Assembly (NCBI GenBank): GCA_019054805.1
Contig: JAHQIY010000001.1
Location: 2,370,501-2,434,500, forward strand
Source of the DNA: Brachionus manjavacas
Taxonomy: Eukaryota; Rotifera; Eurotatoria; Ploima; Brachionidae
Length of the DNA: 64,000 bases
Reading direction: 5' to 3'
Both the position numbers and the translations under genes were made by a program. A model generated the notes under the pieces. It was not told the origin of the DNA, searched no databases, and saw only the letters and a program-made list of their open reading frames with translations. Shown piece after piece: positions 11,150 to 23,248 of this stretch; position 1 is the stretch's first letter, and each line of letters begins with the position of its first letter.

Positions 11150-11530
11150 TATTTATTTAAATTGATGGGGTAATACGGAAAAAAGTTTAATTTTTGACTG
11201 GGCTTTTAAAGAAAATTTCGGTACTTATGAAAAAAATTAATTAAAAAATTAAAAAAATATTAAAAAAAGAAAAATCATGCTCATGGGTGTGTTTTATTTT
11301 TAATAATGCAATCCCATGAGACAATATCATAATTATTATAATTATCCCATGGGGTTATACTGAAAATCTGTTAGTATTATTATAAGAATTTTAATTAATT
11401 TTTTAATACAACCCCGGTGTAATACAGAATTTTTTTTTTTAAACCCATGGGGTTATATCATATATTATGGTGGGGGGGCTATAGCAAATTACACACTATA
11501 ACCCCGGGGTAGTTTGCAAGGTTTTACGGT
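11150..11530. repeat. Cluster of CCCATGGGG / CCCCGGGG palindromes
   Basis: In otherwise very AT-rich DNA, the motif CCCATGGGGTTATA recurs at about 11345 and 11444. Variants include ACAACCCCGGTGTAATAC at 11401-11420 and TATAACCCCGGGGTAG at 11497-11515. Each core is a short palindrome next to a TTATA tract. This looks like a degenerate repeat array of unknown nature. Confidence 0.55.
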
Positions 11531-11762
11531 ATATAAAAATTTTTTTACTCGGATTTTAATTAAATTTATTAAAACTTTTATATTATTGAATTTTTTCTAA
11601 AAAAATAGTATAAAATTAATTGCTAAATTCGAAATATCAATTATTTCAAAGATTTTATCTTTGGATATTAAAACTAACTCTTTTTATAAATTTGTAGTTC
11701 TTCCAAACTCAGGTATTCTATGATAAAATTTAAATATTTTTTAAATTATTAGTATTCTCATT

Positions 11763-11825
11763 AATGATTCATCTATCAATTTCTATCGATTAATGATCGA
11801 TTTTTTGGTGACTGGGTAATTTTTA
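11763..11825. repeat. Short dispersed repeat shared with 35329-35385
   Basis: GATTCATCTATCAATTTCTA followed by TCGATTAATGATCGA has a close match at 35330-35370. It overlaps the 3' end of the 60-codon minus-strand frame at 11776-11958, which is therefore probably part of a repeat and not a gene. Confidence 0.5.
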
Positions 11826-12333
11826 TTATATTTCTATATAAATCAGGTTCAACATCAATTTCAATCTGATAATCAGCTTCCACCTCAATAATATTTTTCT
11901 GATAAAATACCCCAAGGTTATAAGTGTGAGAACGGATAAATTTAGACTTTGATGGCATAGTAATAATTTTTAATGAAAAAGAGTTTAAAATTTAGTTAAA
12001 ATATTCAAAATTTTAAAGAAATCACATGATTTTGAAATTCAAAAATCAAAAAAACTAAAATTAAACTTAAATTTAAAAAAATAAAACCATAAATTTGATA
12101 AGAATGTTGTATTTTGTAGTTTATTTTAAAAAAAATGTGTTTTAAGAGATACCTTGTACAAAACACAATTAAAGAGATGAAAAGTTTTTTTTTTGCCTTT
12201 TTTCAATAGAAAATATACACCATAGTGTAGAAAATTTCATGATCTTTCAGAATATATATAATTCTAAAATTATTTCAATTTTGCATCGAATACCTGGGTC
12301 TAGAAGAACTACACTTTTTTAAATGCTTAGTTA

Positions 12334-13185
12334 CAGTGCTGCTACGATACCTTGAATTCACCATATTTTACGTAAATTATGGTAAATTCACGATATTTTA
12401 CCATATTTACCGTAAAATATGGTAATCTAAAAAAGAGTATTTTTCGTAAAATAACGATAATTATCGTAAAATACCGACAATTATTGTAAAATTCAGTGAA
12501 AAAAAAAATTTCCAAAATTTCTCTAAAAAAAACCGATTTTCATGAAAAAAACTTTTTTTTGAATTTTTGAAAAAGGAAAAAAAAAAATTTGATTGAATTG
12601 TGTGACAAAAATTGACGTAAAATTCCGTAAATTTTTGTAAAAAAAAGGCAAAAAATAGTAAAATTTCAACAAAAAAGAAAAAAATGACTTTTTTTTGGCT
12701 TAGTCACTTCTTCAGAGCTATCTTTTAAAATAAAGAAAAGATTCAGAATTACTTTAAGTAGTAGTGTAATCCGAAAATATAGATATAAGCTAGGTAATTT
12801 ATTTTCATCTAAAAATATCTTTTATTTTAAAAAATAAATATTATTTTTTAAAGGATATCGTTATCGTCAGCTTAAAAGCAAAAAAAGCTAGAAATTAAAA
12901 TTTTTTTGTAAATAATGTTTAAATATTAATTTTCATAATTTGTTTAAAAAAAATTAAATGAAATAATCAAAAATCCATTTTTTTCTTTTTTGTTGAAATT
13001 TTACTATTTTTTACCTCTTTTTTACAAAATTTTTTTTTTCACTGAATTTTACAATAATTATCGTTATTTTACGAAAAAATACCCTTTTTTAGATTACCAT
13101 ATTTTACGGTAAATATGGTAAAATATTGTGAATTTACCATAATTTACGAAAAATATGGTGAATTCAAGGTATCGTAGCAGCACGG
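12334..13185. mobile_element. Non-autonomous TIR element, copy 2 (in AARS2 intron)
   Basis: Same insertion as 34-905, carried in duplication copy B, with the same TA flanks. It is about 20 bp shorter because one repeat unit of the right TIR palindromic array near 13060 is lost. It sits in the AARS2 intron between 10447 and 13431. Confidence 0.85.
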
Positions 13186-13431
13186 TATTTTTTTAAAAAT
13201 TTTTTTTATTTTTTATGTATGAATTGAAAAAAATCAAAAATGAGATGAATTTTAATCAACAGACCAAAGAATTTTAATAAATTGCAATTAAAAAATTAAT
13301 TTTTGTTGAAATTCAAATTAAAACTTCTCAAATAAAACTGTTTAAGAAACAAACAATTTTTATGGCAAAATGCCGAATAATTTTTAATGAACAAAAATTA
13401 AATTTTTTTTTTTTTTTAAATAAATTCTTAC

Positions 13432-15064
13432 CATTGAACAGAGCTTCTTTTTTATTTTCATCCAAAATGTAATTGTATCGGTGAAAATTGTCAGTTTTTT
13501 CCAAATGGCTTAACTTTTTGGCTAAATCTATAAAAGAACTTTTGTCATCTCGCGTATTTTTCAGATTCCTTAAAGCCTTTTCATTTTCGGATAGTAAAAT
13601 TTTTTCAAATGAATCAATGTCAAGTTTTATATTTTTTTGAGCACAAAATTCCTGAATAAAGTCTATGGACACTTCTTCACCAGTTCCATCTCCTTTAAAC
13701 AATTTCCAAATTTGATCACCGGACAGTTCCGACGGAACACCGAGTTTTTTATGAAACGCTCTGCAATTTGACAAGAATTTTTAACTTTTGCCTTATACTT
13801 TTGATGCGTATCAATCACTATCTGCTTTATATAGTCACTACGCATGGCCAATTCTGGATACGCTGTCTTCAATGAATTTACCACTGTCATGACCAACTCG
13901 CATAAAAATTGAGATTCATTTTCAATATTGAAAACTTCTTTGGAAATTTTCAGACTTTTTAGGATTAAAAATTTCAAAAACCCCCCCAGTCCATTCCGAC
14001 TGGGAACCAGCCCGTCATTTATTGACACAGTTATTGATCTGGCAAAGTCACTCAAAGTTCTGTATGAGCATAAAATTGGATCATTAGCACCTAATTGAGC
14101 ATAGTGCGGTACATTTTGGCTTCGGGTGTAAATTTTCTCAAATAAAGGTATGAATAAATCAGTATCATAATTACTATGTAAATTATTGAGCACTGTAGTC
14201 AAACGTTCTAGGCCCATGCCGGTGTCAACTACTTGTAATGGAAGAGGGGAAAATTTTTAGGTCCAGTTCTATTATAATTCATAAAAACCAAATTCCACAG
14301 TTCAATGACTCTCTCTTGTCCTGCATTGACTAGTTGCCTGGCCTGAGTGAACTGCTCGGGTCTTGACAGCTGATTGACCATTCGGTCGTAGTGAATTTCG
14401 GTGCATGGTCCGCAAGGACCTACAGTGTCCATTTCCCAAAAGTTTGCTTTTGAATCAAATGGCAAAATTTGCCTCTCTGGTATTCCCAGTTTCAGCCAGA
14501 CGTTTTTTGATTTCAAGTCGGGTGCCAGACCAAGGTTGGCATCACCTGAAAAATAGGTAAAATACAATCCGTCTATATTCAGTTTATATTTGTTGACCAA
14601 AAGTTCTAGGGCTAGGTGACAGGCTTGTTCGTTGCCATAAGAACCGAATGACCAGTTGCCGAGCATTTCAAAAAAAGTATGGTGATACGTGTCTCTGCCA
14701 ATGTCTTCCAGATCGTTGTGTTTGCCTCCAATACGGATGCATTTTTGGGAATTGGCTACACCTATGTATTTATCTGTCTCGATTATGTCAGCTGGATCGG
14801 TCTCGCCCAGAATAATTGACTTAAATTGGTTCATTCCGGCATTTGTGAAGTATGTACCAGAGCCTTTTTTTGGCAATACCGAACTTGATTTTATGAATTT
14901 ATGTCTGTTCTCATGGCAAAAGAAGTCTATGAATGTTTGACGAACTTTTTCACTAGGCCAATCAAGGTTTTTCGCTGACACATATCTTCTGGCACTGATC
15001 GATTGCTCACTGTTTAGAATTCTGACTCTTTTAATACATTAGGTCTGATTTTTTGTCGTAACAT
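13432..15064 (-). CDS. AARS2: Alanyl-tRNA synthetase, mitochondrial, exon 1 (catalytic half)
   Basis: First exon of the AARS2 gene. It would supply the mitochondrial targeting peptide, the aminoacylation core and the start of the tRNA-recognition region that charges tRNA-Ala in mitochondria. Motifs are as in the duplicate, with HHTFFEMLGNWSFG intact. Three single-base deletions in homopolymers break the frame: a T run at about 15029-15032, an A run at 14250-14253 and a T run at 13745-13750. At each site copy A has the in-frame length, so comparing the copies gives one open exon of 1636 nt. That length leaves phase 1, which is exactly what exon 2 at 10446 needs: the junction reads Asn-Gly-Lys-Phe-Glu-Ala. 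Donor GTAAG at 13431. Consensus errors are likelier than independent decay. Confidence 0.8.
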
Positions 15065-16054
15065 TTTAAAAAATAGCAATTTTTTTTATTTGTAATAATA
15101 ATTTAATGTAAAAAAGTTGATCACGTGACTTTTGTAAACTTAATTAAGTTGAAAATTAAAAAAAATTCCTAAAAATAATGCCAGGCTAGATTCTTAATTT
15201 TATTTTTCATGTTTCAAGGTTAATCAACCCACTAGTCAAAGAGACCGATTTAACACCTCATTTTTTTAATTTATTAAAAAATAAATTTTGAAAAAGTTTT
15301 GAATTTCATAGTTATTTGACAAGATTTAACAACAAGATATTCAAGTTAAATAATTCAAATTAACAGGGCTAAATTTATTGAAACAATATAATATGCATAT
15401 TTAAATTTTTTTTTTGAATAATCTTATATATTTAACAATGCTGATTAAGAATATTTGGAAATTTTTTTCAATTTACTTGACTTTTTCATGCTAGATAATT
15501 AATCAAAGTTTAGCTGGCAAACTTTCCTTTTTTGTCTAAAAAAGAGCCGTGAATGCTTTTTTTCCCTGGAAAAAGTATTAAATTTAATTAGGAGTCCGAA
15601 AATTTGCTTAATTTTTTTAATTTAACCATAATAAATTAAACCAAAAAAAGCAAGTTTACATTTAAGAGTCTTAGTCTTAGGAGTGAAAAAACCTCAACTC
15701 AAAAAATTCCTAAAATAATTATTTTTTAGAAATGTATAAGACCGGAAACATCTGCTTCACGTACAAAGACCCCAAGTAAACTTAATTATCAGGGAATTTG
15801 CACGTACCCGTATCCGAAAAAACTTAATTTTCGTGATTTTGAGAAACAAATAAACTTCATTATTCATCGCCTTCATAATGAGAATACAAAAAAAAAACCA
15901 GAATTTCAATTCATTCATTCGGAAAATAAAAATATATTTTTAGTGAATTTCAAAAGATTTTTTATTAATAATAATAATTTGTTTAATTAAGGATTTATTT
16001 ATTTAAAGCATTTTTTCATTTTTATTGTAGTAATTTATAATAAGAATAATAAAA

Positions 16055-16505
16055 AAACATCATCCGAAAAATTAATAAAAGGGCCTATACTATTGAATTT
16101 TTCAAAAATAAGATTTTTGGGGGAATTTCCTGAGATAGCTGATGCCGCTATGAGCAGCAACTCTTTCAGGTAATCCTTTAATGATAATTTAGTTTTTTTA
16201 TATTATATTTTTATTATTATAAAAAATAGACAAAAATTAAAAGTTAATATAAAATAAAAAAAAACAGCATACTTTCAAATAAAATAATTATAAAAAGAAG
16301 TTACAATTCATTGTCGAATGGAGTATCAATGATCACAGTAATGTCTTTAAACTTTGTTTCCCAATTTATTATTAATATGTTAACAGAATCACATTCACTT
16401 TTTTCAAATAACGCTAAGATTTTGACGCTTATGTCCATTTGAGTTTTATTTGTAGTAGCCTCCAAATCAAAAATTCTTTGGCAGGATCTTCTGAAGGTTT
16501 CAATA
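16055..16505 (-). pseudogene. Hypothetical two-exon coding fragment, copy B
   Basis: The minus strand is open from an AAG acceptor at about 16506 to a TAA at 16301, encoding some 68 residues of normal-looking composition (begins IETFRRSCQRIFDLEATT). A second open piece follows an AAG acceptor at 16176, beginning DYLKELLLIAASAISG. No start codon is visible: the upstream side is directly abutted by the truncated left end of a Tc1-like element at about 16510. I read it as the 3' part of a gene cut by that element. Family unknown. Confidence 0.35.
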
Positions 16506-16509
16506 CTTA

Positions 16510-17698
16510 ATAAAAAAAAATTATTCAATTTGAAACAAAAATGACCAAAATAAATTTATCTAAAGAAAAGGCCCTAAGAATTCGCATGTACGCGTTTTTT
16601 AACGAAAATAGATCACTTGGAAAGATATTCACTGTGAGACATTTTATCGCAAAAAAATTTCCAAAAAGTACTGTCTACCGAATTTTAAAACGAAGTGAAT
16701 ATTTTTCACCAGAAAGGAAACAAGGATCTGGGCAAACACCGAAAAAAAATGACCAAAGTACAGTTCAATAAGCTAAAAAAAGCTTTTGATCACAAAGGCA
16801 ACATCAGTCTGCGTCAAGCAGCCAAAAAGTTTGATATAAGCCAGCAAATGGTCTCAAAATTGTTGAAGAAGCTTCAAATAACACCTAGAAAAGAGATGAA
16901 AATCCCTGACCGAACCGAAACCCAAAAAAAAGTAACTAGAGTTAAATTTATAAATTTGTATCCAAAAAATCCAAATATTTCCTGATTTTTAGACGATGAA
17001 TCCTATTTCACTCTCAGTCATGGTAAAATCAATGGAAATGATATATTTTACTCAAATAACATTGCTACAACACCACCAAGTACAAAATATACCCCTGTTA
17101 AGAAATTTGAGCAGAAATTCCTTGTTTTGTTGCTCATTTCTGAGAGGATTTTTTTGGCGCCAATCATACGAAAAAGTGGACTTGCAGTCAACCAAACTGT
17201 CTATATGGACTTTATAAAGCGTGGAGTCATTCCGTTTATTAAAAAGCATCATTCAGACGGCAACTATAAGTTCTGGCCTGACTTGGTGAGTTCTCATTAT
17301 GCCAATACAGTGATCAACTACTTGATTGACCTAAATATCAAGTTTGTGCAAAAAAGCGAAAAACCTGCAAATCTGCCAGAAGTATGACCAATTGAAGATT
17401 TTTGGTATATTTTAAAGAGAAAGTGTATGAGAATGGCTGGAAGAAAAAAACTTAAATAAACTAAGGAATAAAATACGACTTGTACAAGAAATATGGACCA
17501 AAATCTCGTACAGAACCTTTTGGCCTCTACATCCAAACGACTCAATAATATTCGAAAAAATGGACTTATTGAATAAAGATAAAAGCATAAAAAAAACTTA
17601 AAAAAAATGCTATAATTTCTCAAAGATTCGTTTTATTTTGATAAATAATAAAGGAGTAATGACTATTTAAAGTTCGTTTCGATTTTTTGTTGTCATTT
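16510..17698 (+). mobile_element. Tc1/mariner-like transposon pseudogene (copy 2)
   Basis: The transposase reads through several frameshifts and stops. The N-terminal helix-turn-helix region is at 16541-16985. The catalytic part holds FLDDESYF (first Asp), FWPDLVSSHYA (second Asp) and PIEDFW (Glu). Counting the intervening stop as one residue, about 37 residues separate the second Asp from the Glu, as in DD37E-type Tc1/mariner elements. A right TIR of about 35 bp lies at 17662-17698 and matches the ends of the copy at 35448-36505. The left TIR is missing; homology begins next to a host exon. Inactive. Confidence 0.8.
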
Positions 17699-17704
17699 CT
17701 TCTG

Positions 17705-18745
17705 AGCCTTAAAGATATTTAGGAATTGGTATTGATTCGAATAAATCGATTAACATCCTTTATCATTTGGACCTTCTCTAATATTTGACTGGATTCTTGT
17801 GATGGTAATTGCTTGTTATCCTATAGCAAACTTGTTCGTAGGGATATGGGATTATTTGCTTGAAGTTTCTTGATTTTATGTGTATGTTTAACTATGTCAA
17901 TCTGAGTTCCTTTGTTATTTGTTTATTTTTAGTAGTTTACATATACTAGTAGCAAGTTCGGATAGAAGTTTTGATGGACCAGGGTATCTACTTATTATCT
18001 CATTTATAAAAAAATGTGTCAAATCATAACAAGATATGAGCGCATTTTAAAACCTGTTTCAAAGCTCATAGCAAGCTAAATCTTGAAAAAAAGAAAAATC
18101 GATTGATGTATATTTATTTTATTTCAGTTAATATTTAGGCAATTAGAAAATTGATAATGAGAAGATAAATTTATAAATCAGCCGGAGATAAACCGCCTAA
18201 CATCTTGGTAGCAGCGATAAGTAATAATGTCCACAGTGAGTTTCTTTTCATTACCAATTTCAGCCATGGAATATTGCGTAAGTTTTTCCGTTCAGGGAAT
18301 TGTTCAAATGATAGAAGCTGAAAACCACTTAGAAAGTAAAGAAAATAAAGATATTATCTAAATGATATCTAAAGATTGATTGAGATAACTATTTGTATAA
18401 GAAAGCTATATTTTCTGGCTTCATTAGTTTTGGTTTGCATCCAACACTATTTAGAGATTAAAAACTCTTTTCAATCTTTTTCATCTAATTTTCCACGAAA
18501 TCATTTATTGATTTTTGATTTCTTATAGGTAGGCCAAGATAATTCAAACTTTGTAATTTTGGAATCGTAGAACCATTTAATTTATAATCTGTTTTAAAAC
18601 TTGTACTCTTTTTTTCGAATATAGTTGATGCCGATTTACAGGCATTAAATTCGATTTTCCAGTTCTTGACATATTCTTCGCAAAATTTTAATGTGTTTTT
18701 CCGATTGTGATAATAAGACTATATCATCTAAGGCTAAGCAATTGA
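17705..18745 (-). mobile_element. LINE remnant (reverse transcriptase and C terminus)
   Basis: Minus-strand frames read DDIVLLSQSEKHIKIL (degenerate form of the catalytic YADD motif), NWKIEFNACKSASTIFEKK, LNYLGLPIRNQKSINDF and, further on, HFFINEIISRYPGPSKLL and SSQILEKVQMIKDVNRFI. The order is right for the second half of a CR1/L2-like ORF2. Several frameshifts and stops; dead. It adjoins the Tc1-like element ending at 17698. Confidence 0.65.
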
Positions 18746-19378
18746 CGAGAGAGATAGAAAAAAGACTCAAATCCTAAAAAAAAAGGTTTTGTGAATTCCA
18801 TTCAAACAAAGCTAATTTTAAACTTTTAGAAAAAAAGTTATTTCTGTTCTTTTTATCATTGTGTACTGAATTTCACACAACCAAAAAATTAATTAAGAGA
18901 ATAATTTAATTATAATAAAAATTAAACCAAATAAAAAAATTTTGAAAAGTAACATTTTTTGAATTTATCTCACAGGAAAAATACATTTTCACAAATTTTT
19001 TTTGGCTAAAACTTAAATTAAAAAAATTAAATTTTAATAAAATTTAATAAAATTTTATTAAATATTAAAGCCTTTTAATAAAATTTTTTTTAATTTTGTC
19101 CTTAAGAAAAGTTCATTTTCAACTAATTTTTTTGTTAATTGAAAAAAATAACAAAATGGAAACAGCTTTTTGTTAATTGAATGGAAACAGCTTTCAGCTT
19201 TAATTTTAGCTTGAAGAAGATAATTCAAAAAATCAAAAAAAATTCTAAAATTTTAGTTGTTGAAGCTCCAAAGTTTTATGGCTTTTTCTTTAATTCGATT
19301 GCATTAATTTAAAACAAATTTAAAATTATTTATTCAAGGACAGATGGACAAAAAAAATACTAATAAATTTAATAACTA
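18746..19378. other. Intergenic, nothing recognised
   Basis: AT-rich region downstream of the GPCR. No gene seen. Confidence 0.6.
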
Positions 19379-21623
19379 TTAGATAATTAATGATTGATTG
19401 TTGTTTTTATCTTTATTCATAGATATGTATTTGCATTCTAAGACTTGAGATGAATGCTGAAACTTTTGGCGCCTTTTTTGTAATTTTTTAACAAATTTCA
19501 ACTTAAAAAAACTTGATTTGAGCAGTGTGCTAACTTCAGCATTTAAAAAGCAGTAGATTATGGACACAACAAAGCCCTGATCGAAAAAAAAAAATAATTT
19601 TATTTTTTGGTTTGAAATTTTTATTTACCTGTAAACTTTCTACTAATCGGTTTATAAAATTATGAACTTGTGATCCGGGAGTTGAGTCGCACATGACAAA
19701 CGGGCTTAGAATTAAATGCAGGCCAAACAACGGCACAAGAATCAAAGTTGCCCGGACCGCTTTTTTGTACTGGTTCGGTTCGTTTGTGTTAGAAGCAGTT
19801 AATTTTTTGTAAAGTACTCTAATTATTCTAATCAGGAAGAAAAAATTGAGCTTCAAAATTTTTTATTAAATTTTAAAAATAAACAATTTTTTAAATTACT
19901 ATAATTGTCAAAACATTGGGAACATTAATGACATAAGTCAAAACTGTGTTCTTAGTCCAACAACTGTTGTTATTGAACATGAAAGTTAAAAAAGCGTATA
20001 TTGAACATAAAATCAAGGGAATACCTTTTTTTAAAATAAACTCATTTCCCAATATTTGATTAAATTTACCCCATCCGATGAAATAAAAAGTGTATATAGT
20101 CGACTCTTCTTTGAAAACAGAAATAAGTAGCTTGAATAAGTAGAGACTTTCACTGAACATCCAAAAATAATTAGTGCTTCGAGTATACTGCAAAAGTAGG
20201 TTGAACAAAATGCAACCAGACTGTGATTAAAAATTTATTTAATTTAATTTAAAAAAAAGTCTAAATTTACATGATTTGTTTCTATATACTTTTCTACATT
20301 GTGTAAATTTTGTTTCATTACAATCGATTCCCATAAAATTTGAATAATTGAGTGAAAAACTAAAGAGACAAAAAAATTCTTGTGCAACAGGATTCGATTG
20401 ACTCTGAGCTGCCTAAATTAAAAATTAGTAATTGTTAAAAATTTTAAAAGCAATTACTTAAATGAAAAAAAAATGCATAAACCGATTAAAAGAAATATCA
20501 AGCTAATTGATTGACAAATTATGTTCACGTTTATCAGATGCTCCTTTAGCTATAGCAAAAGTCAGGTTCAATCGATAAAAAGGTAAATAACTTACATCTA
20601 AAAATGATTGAACGCACCCGGTATAATTTGCCCACTCGCCATAACTGTTTTCAAACCAACTACCATCTGATTCACATTTAAAATAAGCATTTTCTAATTT
20701 TTAAAATAAAATTAAAATTTTTCTTTAATAAAATTTAATAGATTTTAGATTTTTTTATTTTGTTAATCCACATAAAGTGGCCAATATTTGCGCAGTGATA
20801 TCATAAAAAATTTAAAAACATTTTTACAAAATAATAAATATTTAAACTCCTTAAAAAGGTGTCAAAATTTTTTATAATTTATGACTGAAGATCTGGTGAT
20901 AAACTTTTGATTTTGAAGCCTAAATTCCACTGATTCCACTTATGATACCACTGATTTTACTACCGTTGGTTGCATTTTGAACATGAGTGCAAAAATTGAA
21001 AAAAATCCTTTTCAATAGAAGTTTTTGCCTTTTTTCGAATTTTTTTCCTGGATAAATGAGAGTCTTAAGCGAAAGGAAATGGAAGTGATTTCTAGCTTTA
21101 TTAAGCTTAAAGTTTACAAAAAAAATTTATCTAATTTTTTAATTTTTAGCAAAAAAGGACCATTTTTAAAAATATTCTAATTTAATAATTTAAATTTACC
21201 AAATACAGTGTTGCATGTGTCTCCTAAGATATAGTTTGGACATTTTACTTTGCTAATTTGACCAGCTAGAGTGTCTTTGTGGCAAGACCACCCGTCCCAA
21301 ATAGAGGAGCAGTGGTCTGAGGTGTTTGTATAGCTATTGACCATTACTTGGGAGCAACACCGCTCTGCGCTATCACAACAAGCTCTCCATCTGTCAAATT
21401 CACCTAGTTGCATTGATACTTTGATGCCTAAAATATCATTTGGATCAGTCGGGTCAAAACCAAGATCATTTGAAACCAAATAGCCCCCGATAGTAACATT
21501 AAAATGAAGCATTGTGTCTGGAAAAACATAAACAAGAAGATTGTAGCAGTTGGCACAGCTTAATCGATTGAAAACTTTTGGCGAAAATGAGCCAAAGCGA
21601 CTAAGACGACACTGGTTCAGCAT
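19379..21623 (-). CDS. Secretin-class (B1) GPCR, calcitonin/DH31-receptor-like, 8 exons
   Basis: Exons: 21200-21623, 20596-20693, 20458-20549, 20271-20412, 20070-20220, 19900-20024, 19629-19850 and 19379-19576. All have GT-AG introns and phases agree, giving 483 residues. The N terminus is a hormone-receptor domain: RWRACCDSAERCC, IWDGWSCHKDTLAG, CPNYI and GEWANYTGC. Seven helices follow with class B hallmarks: LHKNFFVSLVF (TM2), NYFWMFSESLYL (TM3), FYFIGWG-IPLIL (TM4), KKAVRATLILVPLFGL (TM5/ICL3) and GFVVSIIYCFLNAEV (TM7). LHKN and KAVRATLILVPL resemble calcitonin/DH31 receptors, so a peptide hormone signalling through Gs is likely. One intron (20025-20069) is only 45 nt and open in frame. 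No signal peptide follows the chosen Met, so an upstream exon may be missing. Confidence 0.88.
20727..20999. repeat. Direct repeat in GPCR intron, unit 1
   Basis: About 270 bp nearly identical to 22968-23240 (shared CACATAAAGTGGCCAATATT and GAAGCCTAAATT). It lies in the first GPCR intron. Confidence 0.85.
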
Positions 21624-22445
21624 TTGGCTGATTCAATGACTAGATTTCAGCTTAAAAATGGGAAAGCAAAATTAAAATTTTGTTCTAAAGTCGTTTTTAT
21701 TCTCAAATTAATGAAATGAATTTTTATTTTTTGAAAATTTTATTTTGATATTCGAATTCTGAAAATCGATTACTAATATGAGAATCTTTGAAATAAAAAG
21801 ATAATCTATCGCAGAAAGCTTCTTAAAATTTAAAAAAAAAATATTAATTTATTGATTAGTAGTTGGTTGTTTAGAAGGATTGGAAAATAAATGATAAAAG
21901 AACTTGATTTAAAATAATGGTTTAAATTTTCTAATTATTTTTTTTCTTTTGAATCCAATAAAATAAGTAGGATTTAGATAAGAACAAACAATTCCAAAAA
22001 TCTTAAGAATTAAAAAATTATTCACTCATGCTCCCAAACAAGTGAAGCATAATTTTTTTTTATATCATAAATTTAGTTACCTAAGAACTTCAATATTCTC
22101 ATAATCAATAAAATTCCATCGAAGTTTTTTAATTTTAGTCTTAAAAATCATACAAATATACAATTGAAAAGTGTCTTATTTATAATCATTATCTAAAGAA
22201 AGATTTTTTGTTATTTTTATATGTGATCCCGTTCTAAAGATTTCTTTAAAATTTTTTTTTTAAATTTGTAAGAAATTTAATTTTTTTGAATTAATAAATT
22301 AGAAATTGCAAAATTTATTTTTTTGAAAAACTAAAAATCCTTTTTTTTTTGAAACTTAAAAAATTCCCTTAAGCGTAATTGATTAAAAAATAATGAATTT
22401 TTTAAGAATAGACACTTTTATTAGATTGTTTTAAGTGCACTACTC
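21624..22445. other. Upstream flank of the GPCR, nothing recognised
   Basis: AT-rich. It may hold a missing 5' exon of the GPCR, but no signal-peptide exon could be identified. Confidence 0.5.
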
Positions 22446-22915
22446 GAACAAAAATTTTACGGTTCTGGTCTTTTTCAAAAAATATACAAATACATTAGAA
22501 TATAAAAAGAAGCTTTTTTAATAAAACATTTCGTTTTTTTGTAGTTTTTTCTGAAATCTGTTTACGTAAACTTCAAAAAAAAGCGTAATATTTTAAAAAA
22601 TTTTTCAAGAAATATGAAAAATGTCTAAATTCTTGAAAACACCTATCTATCATTATCATGATTTTTAAGCTAACCTAAAAACAATTTTAAAATCTGCTTA
22701 AAAGAAATACGAGATATCTTTGAAAATCTAATTAATGTAGAAAGGGACATTTATTTAATAAAAAAATAAATGTTTTAAATAAATTTTAATAAAATTTTTT
22801 TAGAAAATTTTTAACACTGGATATCTAAAATTGATATTTAAATAAAATTTAAACTTTTCAAAAACTTTGGCTGAAAAGAGAACTCGTTGCCACGAAGTCT
22901 TGCTTAAATAATTTT
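22446..22915. repeat. Direct repeat, long unit
   Basis: Two blocks (22446-22600 and 22793-22915) recur at 23249-23405 and 23408-23530. The intervening ~190 bp are absent in the second unit. Confidence 0.8.
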
Positions 22916-22967
22916 CTAATAAACAGTTGATCTAATTGAAGATCAATTTTTTTGCAATGGAAATTTA

Positions 22968-23240
22968 AAATAAAATTTAATAGATTTTAGATTTTTTTAT
23001 TTTGTTAATCCACATAAAGTGGCCAATATTTGCGCAGTGATATCATAAAAAATTTAAAAACATTTTAACAAAATAATAAATATTTTAACTCTTTAAAAAG
23101 GTGTCAAAATTTTTTTAAATTTATGACTGTAGATCTGGTGATAAACTTTTGATTTTGAAGCCTAAATTACACTGATTCCACTTATGATACCACTGATTTT
23201 TCTACAGTTGGTTGCATTTTGAACATGAGTGCAAAAATTA
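22968..23240. repeat. Direct repeat upstream of GPCR, unit 2
   Basis: Partner of 20727-20999, same orientation, with a handful of substitutions. It lies between the two units of another local repeat (22446-22915 and 23249-23530). Confidence 0.85.
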
Positions 23241-23248
23241 ATCACTCC

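Larger units (their letters stand above)
10447..13431 (-). other. AARS2: AARS2 intron
   Basis: About 3 kb between donor GTAAG (13431) and acceptor TAG (10447), the longest intron I can define here. It contains the TIR element at 12334-13185, the left edge of duplication copy B (12300), a cluster of GC-rich palindromes (11150-11530) and a short minus-strand open frame at 11776-11958. Confidence 0.8.
12300..16869. repeat. Segmental duplication, copy B (AARS2 exon 1 and 5' flank)
   Basis: Partner of 1-4593. Homology starts with the same sequence as base 1 and stops at 16869, inside a Tc1-like transposon that continues intact here but is cut in copy A. Copy B is the one followed downstream, on the minus strand, by AARS2 exon 2, so it looks like the native arrangement. 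Confidence 0.95.

Noticed and set aside
11776-11958. 60-codon minus-strand frame in the AARS2 intron
   Set aside because: Its 3' end is a dispersed repeat also found at 35330, and no start context or family supports a gene.
14689-14940. Plus-strand frames opposite AARS2 (also 2409-2660 and 9744-10067)
   Set aside because: Shadows of the conserved AARS2 coding strand.
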